From the NCBI GenBank assembly GCA_002449915.1, contig DJXY01000069.1:1-5965 (forward strand): DNA of 5,965 bases, read 5' to 3'. The translations under genes and the position numbers were made by a program. The stretch comes from Oribacterium sp. UBA6992 (GTDB lineage Bacteria; Bacillota; Clostridia; Lachnospirales; Lachnospiraceae). A model generated the notes under the pieces. That model was not told where the DNA came from. It ran no database searches and saw nothing but the letters and a program-made list of their open reading frames with translations. Position 1 is the first letter of the stretch. Every line of letters starts with the position of its first letter. Of this stretch, positions 1 through 5,337 are shown in pieces.

Positions 1-976
1 CGAGAATCTGAGAGTGGGTGAAATTGAGGATCGTGCCCGTGCTTTTATCAAGATCCAGGATGGCTGTAACCAGTATTGCAGCTACTGTATCATCCCATAT
101 GTCCGGGGCAGGATCCGGAGCCGCTCTGAGGAGGACACTCTGCGCGAGATCAGGGAGCTTGCGGACAGGGGATATAAGGAGATTGTGCTGACAGGCATTC
201 ACCTGTCCTCCTATGGTATAGATTTTGATGATCAGAACTATGAATATGTCATGAACCACGATATTCCATCAGCGAGACTTCTGCATCTGATCGAGGAAGC
301 GGCAGAGGTTCCCGGGATTGAGCGGATCCGGCTCGGAAGCCTTGAGCCCCGGATTATCACGGAGAGCTTTGTGGAGAGGCTTCGTGCAATACCGGAGATT
401 TGTCCGCATTTCCATCTATCGCTGCAAAGCGGCTGTGACCGGACCTTGCGGGCTATGAACCGGCATTATGACACAGCATCGTTCCGGCATAGTGTGGAAC
501 TTCTGCGGAAAGCATTTGCAAGGGTCGCCATAACAACGGATGTGATCGTCGGATTTCCGGGAGAGACACAGGAGGACTTTGAGGCTTCCCGTCGTTTTAT
601 CGAGGAGATGCACTTTTATGAGCTTCATGTCTTTAAGTACTCAAGGCGGCATGGAACCGTGGCGGACCGGATGCCGGAGCAGATCACGGATCGTGTTAAG
701 AGCGAGCGGTCAGAGCAGCTGATTTCTATGAACCGGATCCAGTCGGATGTATTTCGGAGACAATTCCTGGAACAGACGGATGAGGTCCTGCCGGAAGAGA
801 TCATTACTGTGGATGGTAGAGAATATCTTACCGGCTTTAACAAGGAATATGTGAAATATCTGATTCCATTTACGGATCGGAGCCGGGCGCAAGGTGAAAT
901 TGGTGAAATAATCAGGGTCCATGGCAATAAAATCTGTAAGACTTATGTACTTGCGGACAGTGTTAATTTGTTATAA
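1..976 (+). CDS. mtaB: tRNA (N6-L-threonylcarbamoyladenosine(37)-C2)-methylthiotransferase MtaB, 5'-truncated by window
   Basis: This enzyme adds a methylthio group to t6A37 of ANN-decoding tRNAs, using radical SAM chemistry and two iron-sulphur clusters. The frame is already open at base 2 and runs 324 codons to TAA at 974-976. A GTG at base 14 is in frame but is not the real start, because the family needs an N-terminal UPF0004 domain of roughly 110 residues that would lie upstream. Seen here: the radical-SAM CxxxCxxC motif (Cys at visible residues 22, 26 and 29, bases 65-88), the LTGIHLSSYG strand, GSLEPR, HFHLSLQSGC, TTDVIVGFPGET and a C-terminal TRAM-like RNA-binding region over about the last 60 residues. 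IHLSSYG, rather than the QNVNSYG type of MiaB, and the IKIQDGCN wording favour MtaB over MiaB or RimO. About 14 extra residues (DDQNYEY region) follow the IHLSSYG motif. It precedes ireB by 32 bases with no terminator visible. Confidence 0.9.
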   Translation, partial: ENLRVGEIEDRARAFIKIQDGCNQYCSYCIIPYVRGRIRSRSEEDTLREIRELADRGYKEIVLTGIHLSSYGIDFDDQNYEYVMNHDIPSARLLHLIEEAAEVPGIERIRLGSLEPRIITESFVERLRAIPEICPHFHLSLQSGCDRTLRAMNRHYDTASFRHSVELLRKAFARVAITTDVIVGFPGETQEDFEASRRFIEEMHFYELHVFKYSRRHGTVADRMPEQITDRVKSERSEQLISMNRIQSDVFRRQFLEQTDEVLPEEIITVDGREYLTGFNKEYVKYLIPFTDRSRAQGEIGEIIRVHGNKICKTYVLADSVNLL

Positions 977-977
977 A
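951..977 (+). promoter_or_regulatory. Possible extended -10 promoter for ireB
   Basis: TGTTATAAA at 969-977 fits the extended -10 form TGnTATAAT with one mismatch and covers the mtaB stop codon. A weak -35, TTGCGG at 951-956, lies 15 bases upstream. Transcription would start near 984 and give a leader of about 25 bases before ireB. This is pattern matching only; AT-rich gene ends often give such matches, and read-through from mtaB would also express ireB. Confidence 0.3.
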
Positions 978-1008
978 ATGATAAAAGTTATTAAAGGGAC
1001 GTGACGCG

Positions 1009-1272
1009 ATGAATGATATAACCAGTACGCAGATTATCCGACCGATGCAGGACAATAGCATGGATGTGAAGGATGTCCTTGCCAAGGTCTATGAAGCTTT
1101 AACGGAAAAGGGCTATAATCCGACGAATCAGATTGTAGGATACATTATGTCCGGAGATCCGACCTATATCACGAGCCATAAGGGTGCGCGCAGCCTCATT
1201 ATGAGAGTCGAGAGAGACGAGATTCTGGAGGAACTTGTGGATACCTACGTGGAGTGTCGGCTTAGTAAATGA
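1009..1272 (+). CDS. ireB: IreB family regulatory phosphoprotein (UPF0297)
   Basis: This is a small protein of 87 residues, the usual length of the UPF0297/YrzL family. The diagnostic core is present: [19 protein letters not shown] at about residues 33-51, then the H-K-x-A-R and [10 protein letters not shown] segments. In Enterococcus faecalis IreB is phosphorylated on N-terminal threonines by the PASTA-domain Ser/Thr kinase IreK and acts in cephalosporin tolerance. Thr5 and Thr7 lie in the matching N-terminal stretch here, so control by a PrkC-type kinase is plausible but inferred. The ATG follows an AAAGGGA Shine-Dalgarno at 993-999 with a 9-base spacer. In Bacillus and relatives this gene sits with ruvX and a DUF1292 gene, as here, usually behind alaS; in this window mtaB is the upstream gene. 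An intrinsic terminator follows 14 bases after the stop. Confidence 0.93.
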   Translation: MNDITSTQIIRPMQDNSMDVKDVLAKVYEALTEKGYNPTNQIVGYIMSGDPTYITSHKGARSLIMRVERDEILEELVDTYVECRLSK

Positions 1273-1286
1273 TAATTTCTGATGGT

Positions 1287-1323
1287 AAAGTCTGTCCAGT
1301 GTAAACCGGGCAGACTTTCTTTT
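1287..1323 (+). terminator. Rho-independent terminator between ireB and ruvX
   Basis: The left arm AAAGTCTGTCC (1287-1297) pairs with GGGCAGACTTT (1308-1318) over 11 bp with a single G-U pair, around a 10-base loop. It is followed by CTTTT at 1319-1323. The stem is strong and the T run is short, so termination may be partial. An in-frame ATG at 1282 lies beside the hairpin, which argues against using it as the ruvX start. The element separates ireB from the downstream genes, which then need read-through or their own promoter. Confidence 0.75.
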
Positions 1324-1336
1324 ATAACATTAAAGC

Positions 1337-1341
1337 AAAGG
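1337..1341 (+). promoter_or_regulatory. Ribosome binding site that fixes the ruvX start
   Basis: AAAGG lies 6 bases before the ATG at 1348. The in-frame ATG at 1342 directly abuts it and so has no room for initiation. The ATG at 1282 precedes the terminator hairpin and lacks a site. Confidence 0.6.
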
Positions 1342-1347
1342 ATGTGT

Positions 1348-1782
1348 ATGCGGATTTTAGGGCTGGACTATGGATCCAGAACGGTAGGAGTTGCCATTTC
1401 AGATCCAACAGGATTGATTGCGCAGCCACTTAAGACAATTACGAGAGAGCGTGAGTCCATGCTTCGTAAAACACTTTCGGAGATACAGGAAATTGTCCGG
1501 GAGTATGCGGTGGACAGAATCGTACTCGGACTTCCTTTTAATATGGATGATACGGAGGGAGAGAGAGCCCGTAAAACGAGAGAGTTTCGGGAGAAGCTGA
1601 GTCTCAGGACGGAGGTCCCTATTATATTTATGGATGAACGTCTTACCACCGTAGCGGCTCAGGAAATTCTGGATGACAGCGGTATCCCCAGAAGCGAGCA
1701 GAAAAAAGTCATTGACCAGGTAGCGGCCGGGCTGATTTTACAGACCTATCTGGACGATGTGCACAATGGTAAAAGATCATAA
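1348..1782 (+). CDS. ruvX: RuvX/YqgF family nuclease (putative Holliday junction resolvase / pre-16S rRNA nuclease)
   Basis: This is an RNase H-fold nuclease of 144 residues, normal for the family, and cytoplasmic. YqgF proteins have been described as Holliday junction resolvases and, in E. coli, as the enzyme maturing the 5' end of 16S rRNA; which applies here cannot be read from sequence. Seen: the N-terminal RILGLDYGSRTVGVAISDP strand with the conserved Asp7, GLPFNMDDTEGERA near the middle, FMDERLTT with Asp96/Glu97, and IDQVAAGLILQTYL with Asp123. The active-site acidic residues are therefore intact. The frame could extend to an ATG at 1282, adding 22 residues unlike the family across a terminator; 1348 is preferred because of its ribosome site and because RuvX proteins normally begin MRILGLDYG. 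It lies between ireB and a DUF1292 gene, the conserved Firmicute order. Confidence 0.93.
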   Translation: MRILGLDYGSRTVGVAISDPTGLIAQPLKTITRERESMLRKTLSEIQEIVREYAVDRIVLGLPFNMDDTEGERARKTREFREKLSLRTEVPIIFMDERLTTVAAQEILDDSGIPRSEQKKVIDQVAAGLILQTYLDDVHNGKRS

Positions 1783-1799
1783 GTGTAAAGTGTATGATC
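1775..1799 (+). repeat. Perfect 7-bp inverted repeat at the ruvX 3' end
   Basis: GATCATA (1775-1781) and TATGATC (1793-1799) are exact reverse complements separated by 11 bases. The left arm overlaps the ruvX stop codon. No T run follows, so it is not a typical terminator; it could be an operator, an mRNA hairpin or chance. Confidence 0.4.
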
Positions 1800-1846
1800 A
1801 GAAAATGATAGTTTAAACATTAGAATCACAGAAGGCAGGAGAAACT

Positions 1847-2113
1847 ATGGCAGGAAACAGAATCCGGCTGTCCGGTGAAGACGGAAGCCTAGAGCTTGAA
1901 ATCCTTGAGGAAACCGAGATCCAGGGAGTGCATTATATCCTGGTGACAGATGCTGAGGAAGATGAGGATGGTATCTGCTATGTCATGAAGGATATTTCTG
2001 ATGCAGATGCTGCGGAAGCAGAGTACGAATTTGTGGATGATCAGGAAGCGGATGCGGTGATGGATGTGTTCTCCCGGCTTTTAGAAGGAGAAGGTATCAC
2101 GATTGAGAAATAA
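1847..2113 (+). CDS. DUF1292 domain-containing protein (YrzB-like)
   Basis: This is a small, strongly acidic protein of 88 residues matching the DUF1292/YrzB family in size, position and pattern. A short N-terminal strand region (RIRLSGEDGSLELEILEE) leads into a Y-I-L-V strand and a D/E-rich turn (about residues 38-44). The ICYVMKDI segment and an acidic C-terminal helix follow. No catalytic motif, signal peptide or membrane segment is visible, and the function of the family is unknown to me. The start is well supported by AGGAG at 1837-1841, 5 bases before the ATG. It follows ruvX by 64 bases. Its last 11 bases overlap the start of the RNase J gene, whose ribosome site lies inside this reading frame, so the two are probably translationally coupled. 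Confidence 0.85.
   Translation: MAGNRIRLSGEDGSLELEILEETEIQGVHYILVTDAEEDEDGICYVMKDISDADAAEAEYEFVDDQEADAVMDVFSRLLEGEGITIEK
2085..2094 (+). promoter_or_regulatory. Ribosome binding site within DUF1292 gene supporting a TTG start of RNase J
   Basis: AAGGAGAAGG ends 8 bases before the TTG at 2103. An in-frame TAG at 2082-2084 closes the frame upstream, so TTG 2103 is the first possible start. The ATG at 2457, where a standard-length RNase J would begin, has only a poor GGGGCGG stretch before it. Confidence 0.65.
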
Positions 2114-4127
2114 CAGTAATTATAATAATCAGAGTAATAACAACAATAGCAGTAGTAACAATAGCAACAGCAATAGTGTTTCACAAAAGAACGGTTTGAG
2201 ACATACGAGCAGGCGCGTCTCCCGGAGCTCGGAGCCCGGTGAGAGCCATGCGGAGGAAAGAACCGTCGGATCAGGGACGGGAAGATCCGGGACCGGACGC
2301 AGAGAGCCGGGATCCGGAAAAAGCAGACGGACAGCAAGCGTGGCTCTAACCAAGGTGCTCAAAGAGCCGGCGCAGAGTAGTAAGGAAACCGAGGTAAAGA
2401 CGGAGAGTCGAGACAGAGTGGTAAGCAGCAGAGGACATAGGTCCGGGGCGGTAAAAATGAAAAATAACGGAAGTGTAAAAATTATCCCGCTGGGTGGTCT
2501 GGATCAGATTGGCATGAACATTACGGCGATCGAGACGGAAGAAAGCATTGTCATTATTGACTGCGGTCTCTCGTTCCCTTCGGACGATATGCTGGGCATT
2601 GACCTGGTCATCCCAGATATAACGTATCTTAAAGCCCATATGCATAAGATTAAGGGATTTGTTATTACACATGGACATGAGGATCATATCGGCGCACTGC
2701 CCTATGTGCTGCAGCAGATCAATGTTCCAGTATATGCTACAAGACTGACGATTGCGCTGATCCAGGGTAAGCTTGTGGAGCATGGACTTGACAAGCTTGT
2801 AAAAACCAAGGTTGTGAAGTTCGGATCTACCATAAATTTTGGGGATATCAAGATCGAGTTCATAAAGACCAATCACTCGATTCAGGACGCGGCAGCGCTT
2901 GCAATCTATACACCTGCCGGTGTGCTTATCCATACGGGAGATTTTAAGATCGACTACACCCCGATTTTCGGCGACCCGATTGATCTCCAGAGATTTGCAG
3001 AGCTTGGAAAGAATGGCGTGATTGCAATGCTGTCCGACTCCACCGATGCAGAAAAGGCGGGCTTTACTATGTCGGAGCGCACGGTTGGGGCAACCTTTGA
3101 CCGGATCTTTGGAGAGCACCGTAATAACCGGATCATTGTGGCAACCTTTGCCTCCAATGTAGACCGTGTACAGCAGATCATCAATACGGCGGCAAAATAT
3201 GACCGGAAGGTTGTGGTCGAGGGACGTTCCATGGTCAACGTCATAGGTGTGGCACAGGAGCTTGAGTACATCAAGATCCCGGAGGGGACGCTCATTGATA
3301 TTGAGAACCTTAAGGACTATCCGGATGAAAAAACCGTATTGATTACGACCGGCTCCCAGGGAGAGTCCATGGCGGCTCTGTCCCGCATGGCAAGCGGCAT
3401 GCACCGTAAGGTCCGCATTACACCAAACGATGTGGTGATTATGTCCTCTCATCCGATTCCGGGCAATGAAAAGGCTGTGGATAAGGTTATTAATGAATTG
3501 TATATGCAGCATGCAGAGGTGATCATGCAGGATACGCATGTGTCCGGGCATGCCTGCGCCGAGGACTTAAAGCTTCTGTACTCACTCGTTAAGCCGAAAT
3601 ATGCAATTCCTGTACACGGCGAATATCATCACCGCCGCGCAGCCGCTAAGCTCTGCGAGTCAGTCGGAGTCCAGAAGGATCACTGCCTTATGCTGGAAAA
3701 CGGCGATGTACTGGAGTTCACCTCGGAAAAAGGAGAGCTTACCGCGGAGGTCAAGGATCATGTTCAGGCAGGAGGCATCTTTGTGGATGGCCTTGGTGTC
3801 GGTGATGTCGGTAATATCGTGCTTCGTGACCGTCAGAATCTTGCACAGAATGGTATCATTGTTGTGGTACTCACCCTGGAAAAATACTCAGGGCACCTTC
3901 TGGCGGTTCCGGATCTTATCTCCAGAGGCTTTGTATATGTTAGAGAATCCGAGGATCTGATGGAAGAAGCCAGGGTACATGTACAGGATGCCGTCGATGA
4001 CTGTCTGGTACGGCATGTCAATGACTGGGGTAAGATTAAAAATATCATCAAGGACAGTCTTTCTGATTTCCTTTGGAAGCGCATCAAGAGAAATCCGGTG
4101 ATTCTACCGGTTATCATGGAGGTCTGA
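2103..4127 (+). CDS. rnj: Ribonuclease J with long disordered N-terminal extension
   Basis: This is a metallo-beta-lactamase/beta-CASP nuclease that acts as a 5'-3' exonuclease and endonuclease in mRNA decay and rRNA maturation. The protein has 674 residues from TTG 2103. Residues 119-674 form a complete RNase J of 556 residues, about the size of Bacillus J1 and J2 (555). The enzyme part begins MKNNGSVKIIPLGGL. Metal and active-site motifs are intact: HGHEDH (190-195), NH at 257-258, HTGD with Asp280, SSHPIPGNE with His450, HVSGHA (479-484) and VHGEY with His505. The C-terminal domain is present and the end is normal. Residues 1-118 are unusual: 3-25 are 13 Asn and 8 Ser, followed by an Arg/Ser/Gly/Glu-rich stretch with a doubled SGTGR. 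Nothing in that part resembles a folded domain. Translation could also begin at ATG 2457 to give the standard protein. The gene overlaps DUF1292 by 11 bases. Confidence 0.93.
   Translation: MRNNSNYNNQSNNNNSSSNNSNSNSVSQKNGLRHTSRRVSRSSEPGESHAEERTVGSGTGRSGTGRREPGSGKSRRTASVALTKVLKEPAQSSKETEVKTESRDRVVSSRGHRSGAVKMKNNGSVKIIPLGGLDQIGMNITAIETEESIVIIDCGLSFPSDDMLGIDLVIPDITYLKAHMHKIKGFVITHGHEDHIGALPYVLQQINVPVYATRLTIALIQGKLVEHGLDKLVKTKVVKFGSTINFGDIKIEFIKTNHSIQDAAALAIYTPAGVLIHTGDFKIDYTPIFGDPIDLQRFAELGKNGVIAMLSDSTDAEKAGFTMSERTVGATFDRIFGEHRNNRIIVATFASNVDRVQQIINTAAKYDRKVVVEGRSMVNVIGVAQELEYIKIPEGTLIDIENLKDYPDEKTVLITTGSQGESMAALSRMASGMHRKVRITPNDVVIMSSHPIPGNEKAVDKVINELYMQHAEVIMQDTHVSGHACAEDLKLLYSLVKPKYAIPVHGEYHHRRAAAKLCESVGVQKDHCLMLENGDVLEFTSEKGELTAEVKDHVQAGGIFVDGLGVGDVGNIVLRDRQNLAQNGIIVVVLTLEKYSGHLLAVPDLISRGFVYVRESEDLMEEARVHVQDAVDDCLVRHVNDWGKIKNIIKDSLSDFLWKRIKRNPVILPVIMEV
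2109..2177 (+). repeat. Low-complexity ARY trinucleotide tract coding Asn/Ser in RNase J
   Basis: Twenty-one of 23 consecutive codons are AAT, AAC, AGT or AGC (the others are TAT and CAG). They encode 13 Asn and 8 Ser. The tract is an imperfect trinucleotide repeat rather than a uniform one; length changes by whole codons would leave the frame open. Confidence 0.85.
4118..4123 (+). promoter_or_regulatory. Ribosome binding site for the MltG-like gene, inside the RNase J end
   Basis: GGAGGT overlaps the last codons of RNase J and lies 11 bases before the ATG at 4135. The sequence is near consensus but the spacer is long. The position suggests coupling to termination of RNase J translation. Confidence 0.6.
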
Positions 4128-4134
4128 TTGATTT

Positions 4135-4623
4135 ATGTCGCATCGCAATACGGTGTCCAGAACCTCTGATGCTATGGTAAGCCTTGCGATCCGGGTGATT
4201 GTCACTGCGCTGGTGGTATGGCTTCTGTTTCTTGGAATCAGCCGGGTTTACAGCTTCGGGCATGGTCTCTTATATGAGCATGCCATGGAGCAGGAGCCGG
4301 GTACAGATGTTTCCGTGGAAATCTCGGATGGACAGAGCAGCAGGCAGATCGCGGAAATGCTTAAGAAGGACGGGCTTATAGACAATACAACAGCATTTGT
4401 ACTGCAGGCCCGCCTCTATGAGGGCGTTTTTGAACCGGGCAGCTATACACTAAATACGTCCATGACTACTGCAGATATTATCAGTAAGTTGACAGATGAG
4501 GGCAAAAAGCTGCAGGAGCTGAAGCAGAAGGATCTTGTCAACGCAGATGCTGCCGGGGCAGAGACCGAATCCGCAGGAGAGAACGGCGTCGAGGAAATCG
4601 GCGGAGGCAACGAGGGAGAATAA
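4135..4623 (+). CDS. MltG/YceG-like membrane protein lacking the lytic transglycosylase domain
   Basis: This is a protein of 162 residues. A short N-terminal segment with Arg4 and Arg9 precedes one membrane span at about residues 16-36 (SLAIRVIVTALVVWLLFLGIS), which predicts a single-pass anchor with the rest outside. Residues 58-123 match the LysM-like N-terminal part of MltG: a strand then DGQSSRQIAEMLKKDGLI, a helix with F-V-L-Q, FEPGSYTLNTSM, and ADIISKLTDEG. Full MltG proteins are about 330-380 residues and continue into the catalytic domain with its essential Glu, cutting nascent glycan strands. Here the protein ends in an acidic Ala/Gly/Glu-rich tail (about 124-162) and that domain is absent. 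It occupies the yrrL (mltG) position of the Bacillus locus, just before trmR. No frameshift remnant of the catalytic part is visible downstream, so it appears to be a short gene and not a fresh break. A regulatory or structural envelope role is inferred only. Confidence 0.75.
   Translation: MSHRNTVSRTSDAMVSLAIRVIVTALVVWLLFLGISRVYSFGHGLLYEHAMEQEPGTDVSVEISDGQSSRQIAEMLKKDGLIDNTTAFVLQARLYEGVFEPGSYTLNTSMTTADIISKLTDEGKKLQELKQKDLVNADAAGAETESAGENGVEEIGGGNEGE
4613..4618 (+). promoter_or_regulatory. Ribosome binding site supporting the TTG start of trmR
   Basis: AGGGAG at the end of the MltG-like gene lies 9 bases before TTG 4628. Starting there gives MITNARLVNYIHSLEP, the expected beginning of a TrmR protein. 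No in-frame ATG is available between 4628 and the SAM-binding motif, and the earlier TTG at 4535 or ATG at 4547 would read through the MltG-like gene without a recognisable site. Confidence 0.6.
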
Positions 4624-4627
4624 GGAC

Positions 4628-5311
4628 TTGATTACCAACGCACGGCTCGTAAATTACATTCATTCGCTGGAGCCGGATCAAAGTGAAATTTTAGAAGCAG
4701 TACGTAAAGAAGCGCTTGCAGCAGATGTCCCGATCATACGGGACGAAACGGCGGCGCTTCTTAAGTGTCTCATAAGGATCATAAATCCAAAGCGGATTCT
4801 TGAAATCGGCGCGGCGGTGGGATACTCTGCGCTTATTATGGCGGAGGTAATGCCGGAGAGTGCTACAATACTGACTGTGGAGAGTTATGAACCAAGGATC
4901 CGGGAAGCAAGGCGGAATTTTATGCATTCGCCGTATCATGACAGAATTACGTTGGTCGAGGGCGATGCCGGAGAACTTTTAAGGCGTCTTACAGAGGAAA
5001 AGCAGAATTTTGACTTTATCTTTTTGGATGCGGCAAAGGCACAGTATCCGCTGTGGCTTCCTTATCTCATGCGCTTAATGCGGCCCGGAGCTGTTCTGGT
5101 CAGTGACAATATCCTCCAGGAGGGCAGTATTATTGAGAGCCGCTATCAGATTGCGCGCAGAGACCGTACAATTCATGCAAGGATGCGGGAGTATCTTTAT
5201 ACACTGAAGCATACGGAGGGGCTGGAAACGGCGATCGTGCCTATTGGGGATGGTATCTCCATCAGTACGCGGTACCAGGAAGATAACAACAAGATAGAAA
5301 TAGGATTATAA
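4628..5311 (+). CDS. trmR: tRNA 5-hydroxyuridine methyltransferase TrmR (O-methyltransferase family 3)
   Basis: This SAM-dependent O-methyltransferase converts ho5U34 to mo5U34 in tRNA wobble positions, as shown for B. subtilis TrmR (YrrM). The protein is 227 residues from TTG 4628, close to the Bacillus length of 217. The SAM-binding motif I is ILEIGAAVGYSALIMA (Glu59, Gly61, Gly65). The metal and catalytic residues typical of this family are in place: FIFLDAAKAQY with Asp134, and VSDNIL with Asp160 and Asn161. The C-terminus is ordinary up to GDGISISTR, followed by a short hydrophilic tail. It starts 4 bases after the MltG-like stop and is followed 26 bases later by a U32 protein of the type that makes ho5U, so substrate supply and methylation are encoded together. 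The general family also includes catechol-like methyltransferases; the gene neighbours make TrmR the better call. Confidence 0.87.
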   Translation: MITNARLVNYIHSLEPDQSEILEAVRKEALAADVPIIRDETAALLKCLIRIINPKRILEIGAAVGYSALIMAEVMPESATILTVESYEPRIREARRNFMHSPYHDRITLVEGDAGELLRRLTEEKQNFDFIFLDAAKAQYPLWLPYLMRLMRPGAVLVSDNILQEGSIIESRYQIARRDRTIHARMREYLYTLKHTEGLETAIVPIGDGISISTRYQEDNNKIEIGL

Positions 5312-5327
5312 GTAAGATAGAAAGAGG
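5291..5327 (+). repeat. Short imperfect direct repeat across the trmR–trhP junction
   Basis: AAGATAGAAATAGG (5291-5304) recurs as AAGATAGAAAGAGG (5314-5327), 13 of 14 bases identical at an offset of 23 bases. The first copy encodes the last trmR residues; the second contains the ribosome binding site (AGAGGA, 5323-5328) of the next gene. It may be a small local duplication, or chance in purine-rich DNA. Confidence 0.45.
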
Positions 5328-5337
5328 AAAATACAGC

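Noticed and set aside
1282..1347. Upstream ATG start for ruvX adding 22 residues
   Set aside because: The start sits at the foot of the terminator hairpin, lacks a ribosome site and gives residues foreign to the RuvX family.
1793..1826. Promoter for DUF1292 (TATGAT at 1793-1798 or TAGAAT at 1821-1826 as -10)
   Set aside because: Neither has a recognisable -35 at 16-18 bases upstream, so support is too weak for a feature.
2262..2325. GC-rich small inverted repeats within the RNase J extension
   Set aside because: The stems are about 5-6 bp and arise from repeated Gly/Arg/Ser codons (SGTGR doubling); no T run or conserved RNA pattern is seen.
2129..2362. Minus-strand frame ending in a poly-leucine run, resembling a hydrophobic peptide
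   Set aside because: The leucine run is the complement of the Asn/Ser codon tract of RNase J. No ribosome site or independent support was seen.
2346..3551. A 401-codon minus-strand open frame opposite RNase J
   Set aside because: It lies wholly opposite the clearly coding RNase J gene and its His/Cys/Arg-rich product resembles no known family. It is explained by the codon use of the plus-strand gene.
4535..4627. Upstream TTG start for trmR overlapping the MltG-like gene
   Set aside because: There is no ribosome site, and the added 31 residues are unlike TrmR; they are a frame-shifted reading of the acidic tail of the MltG-like protein.
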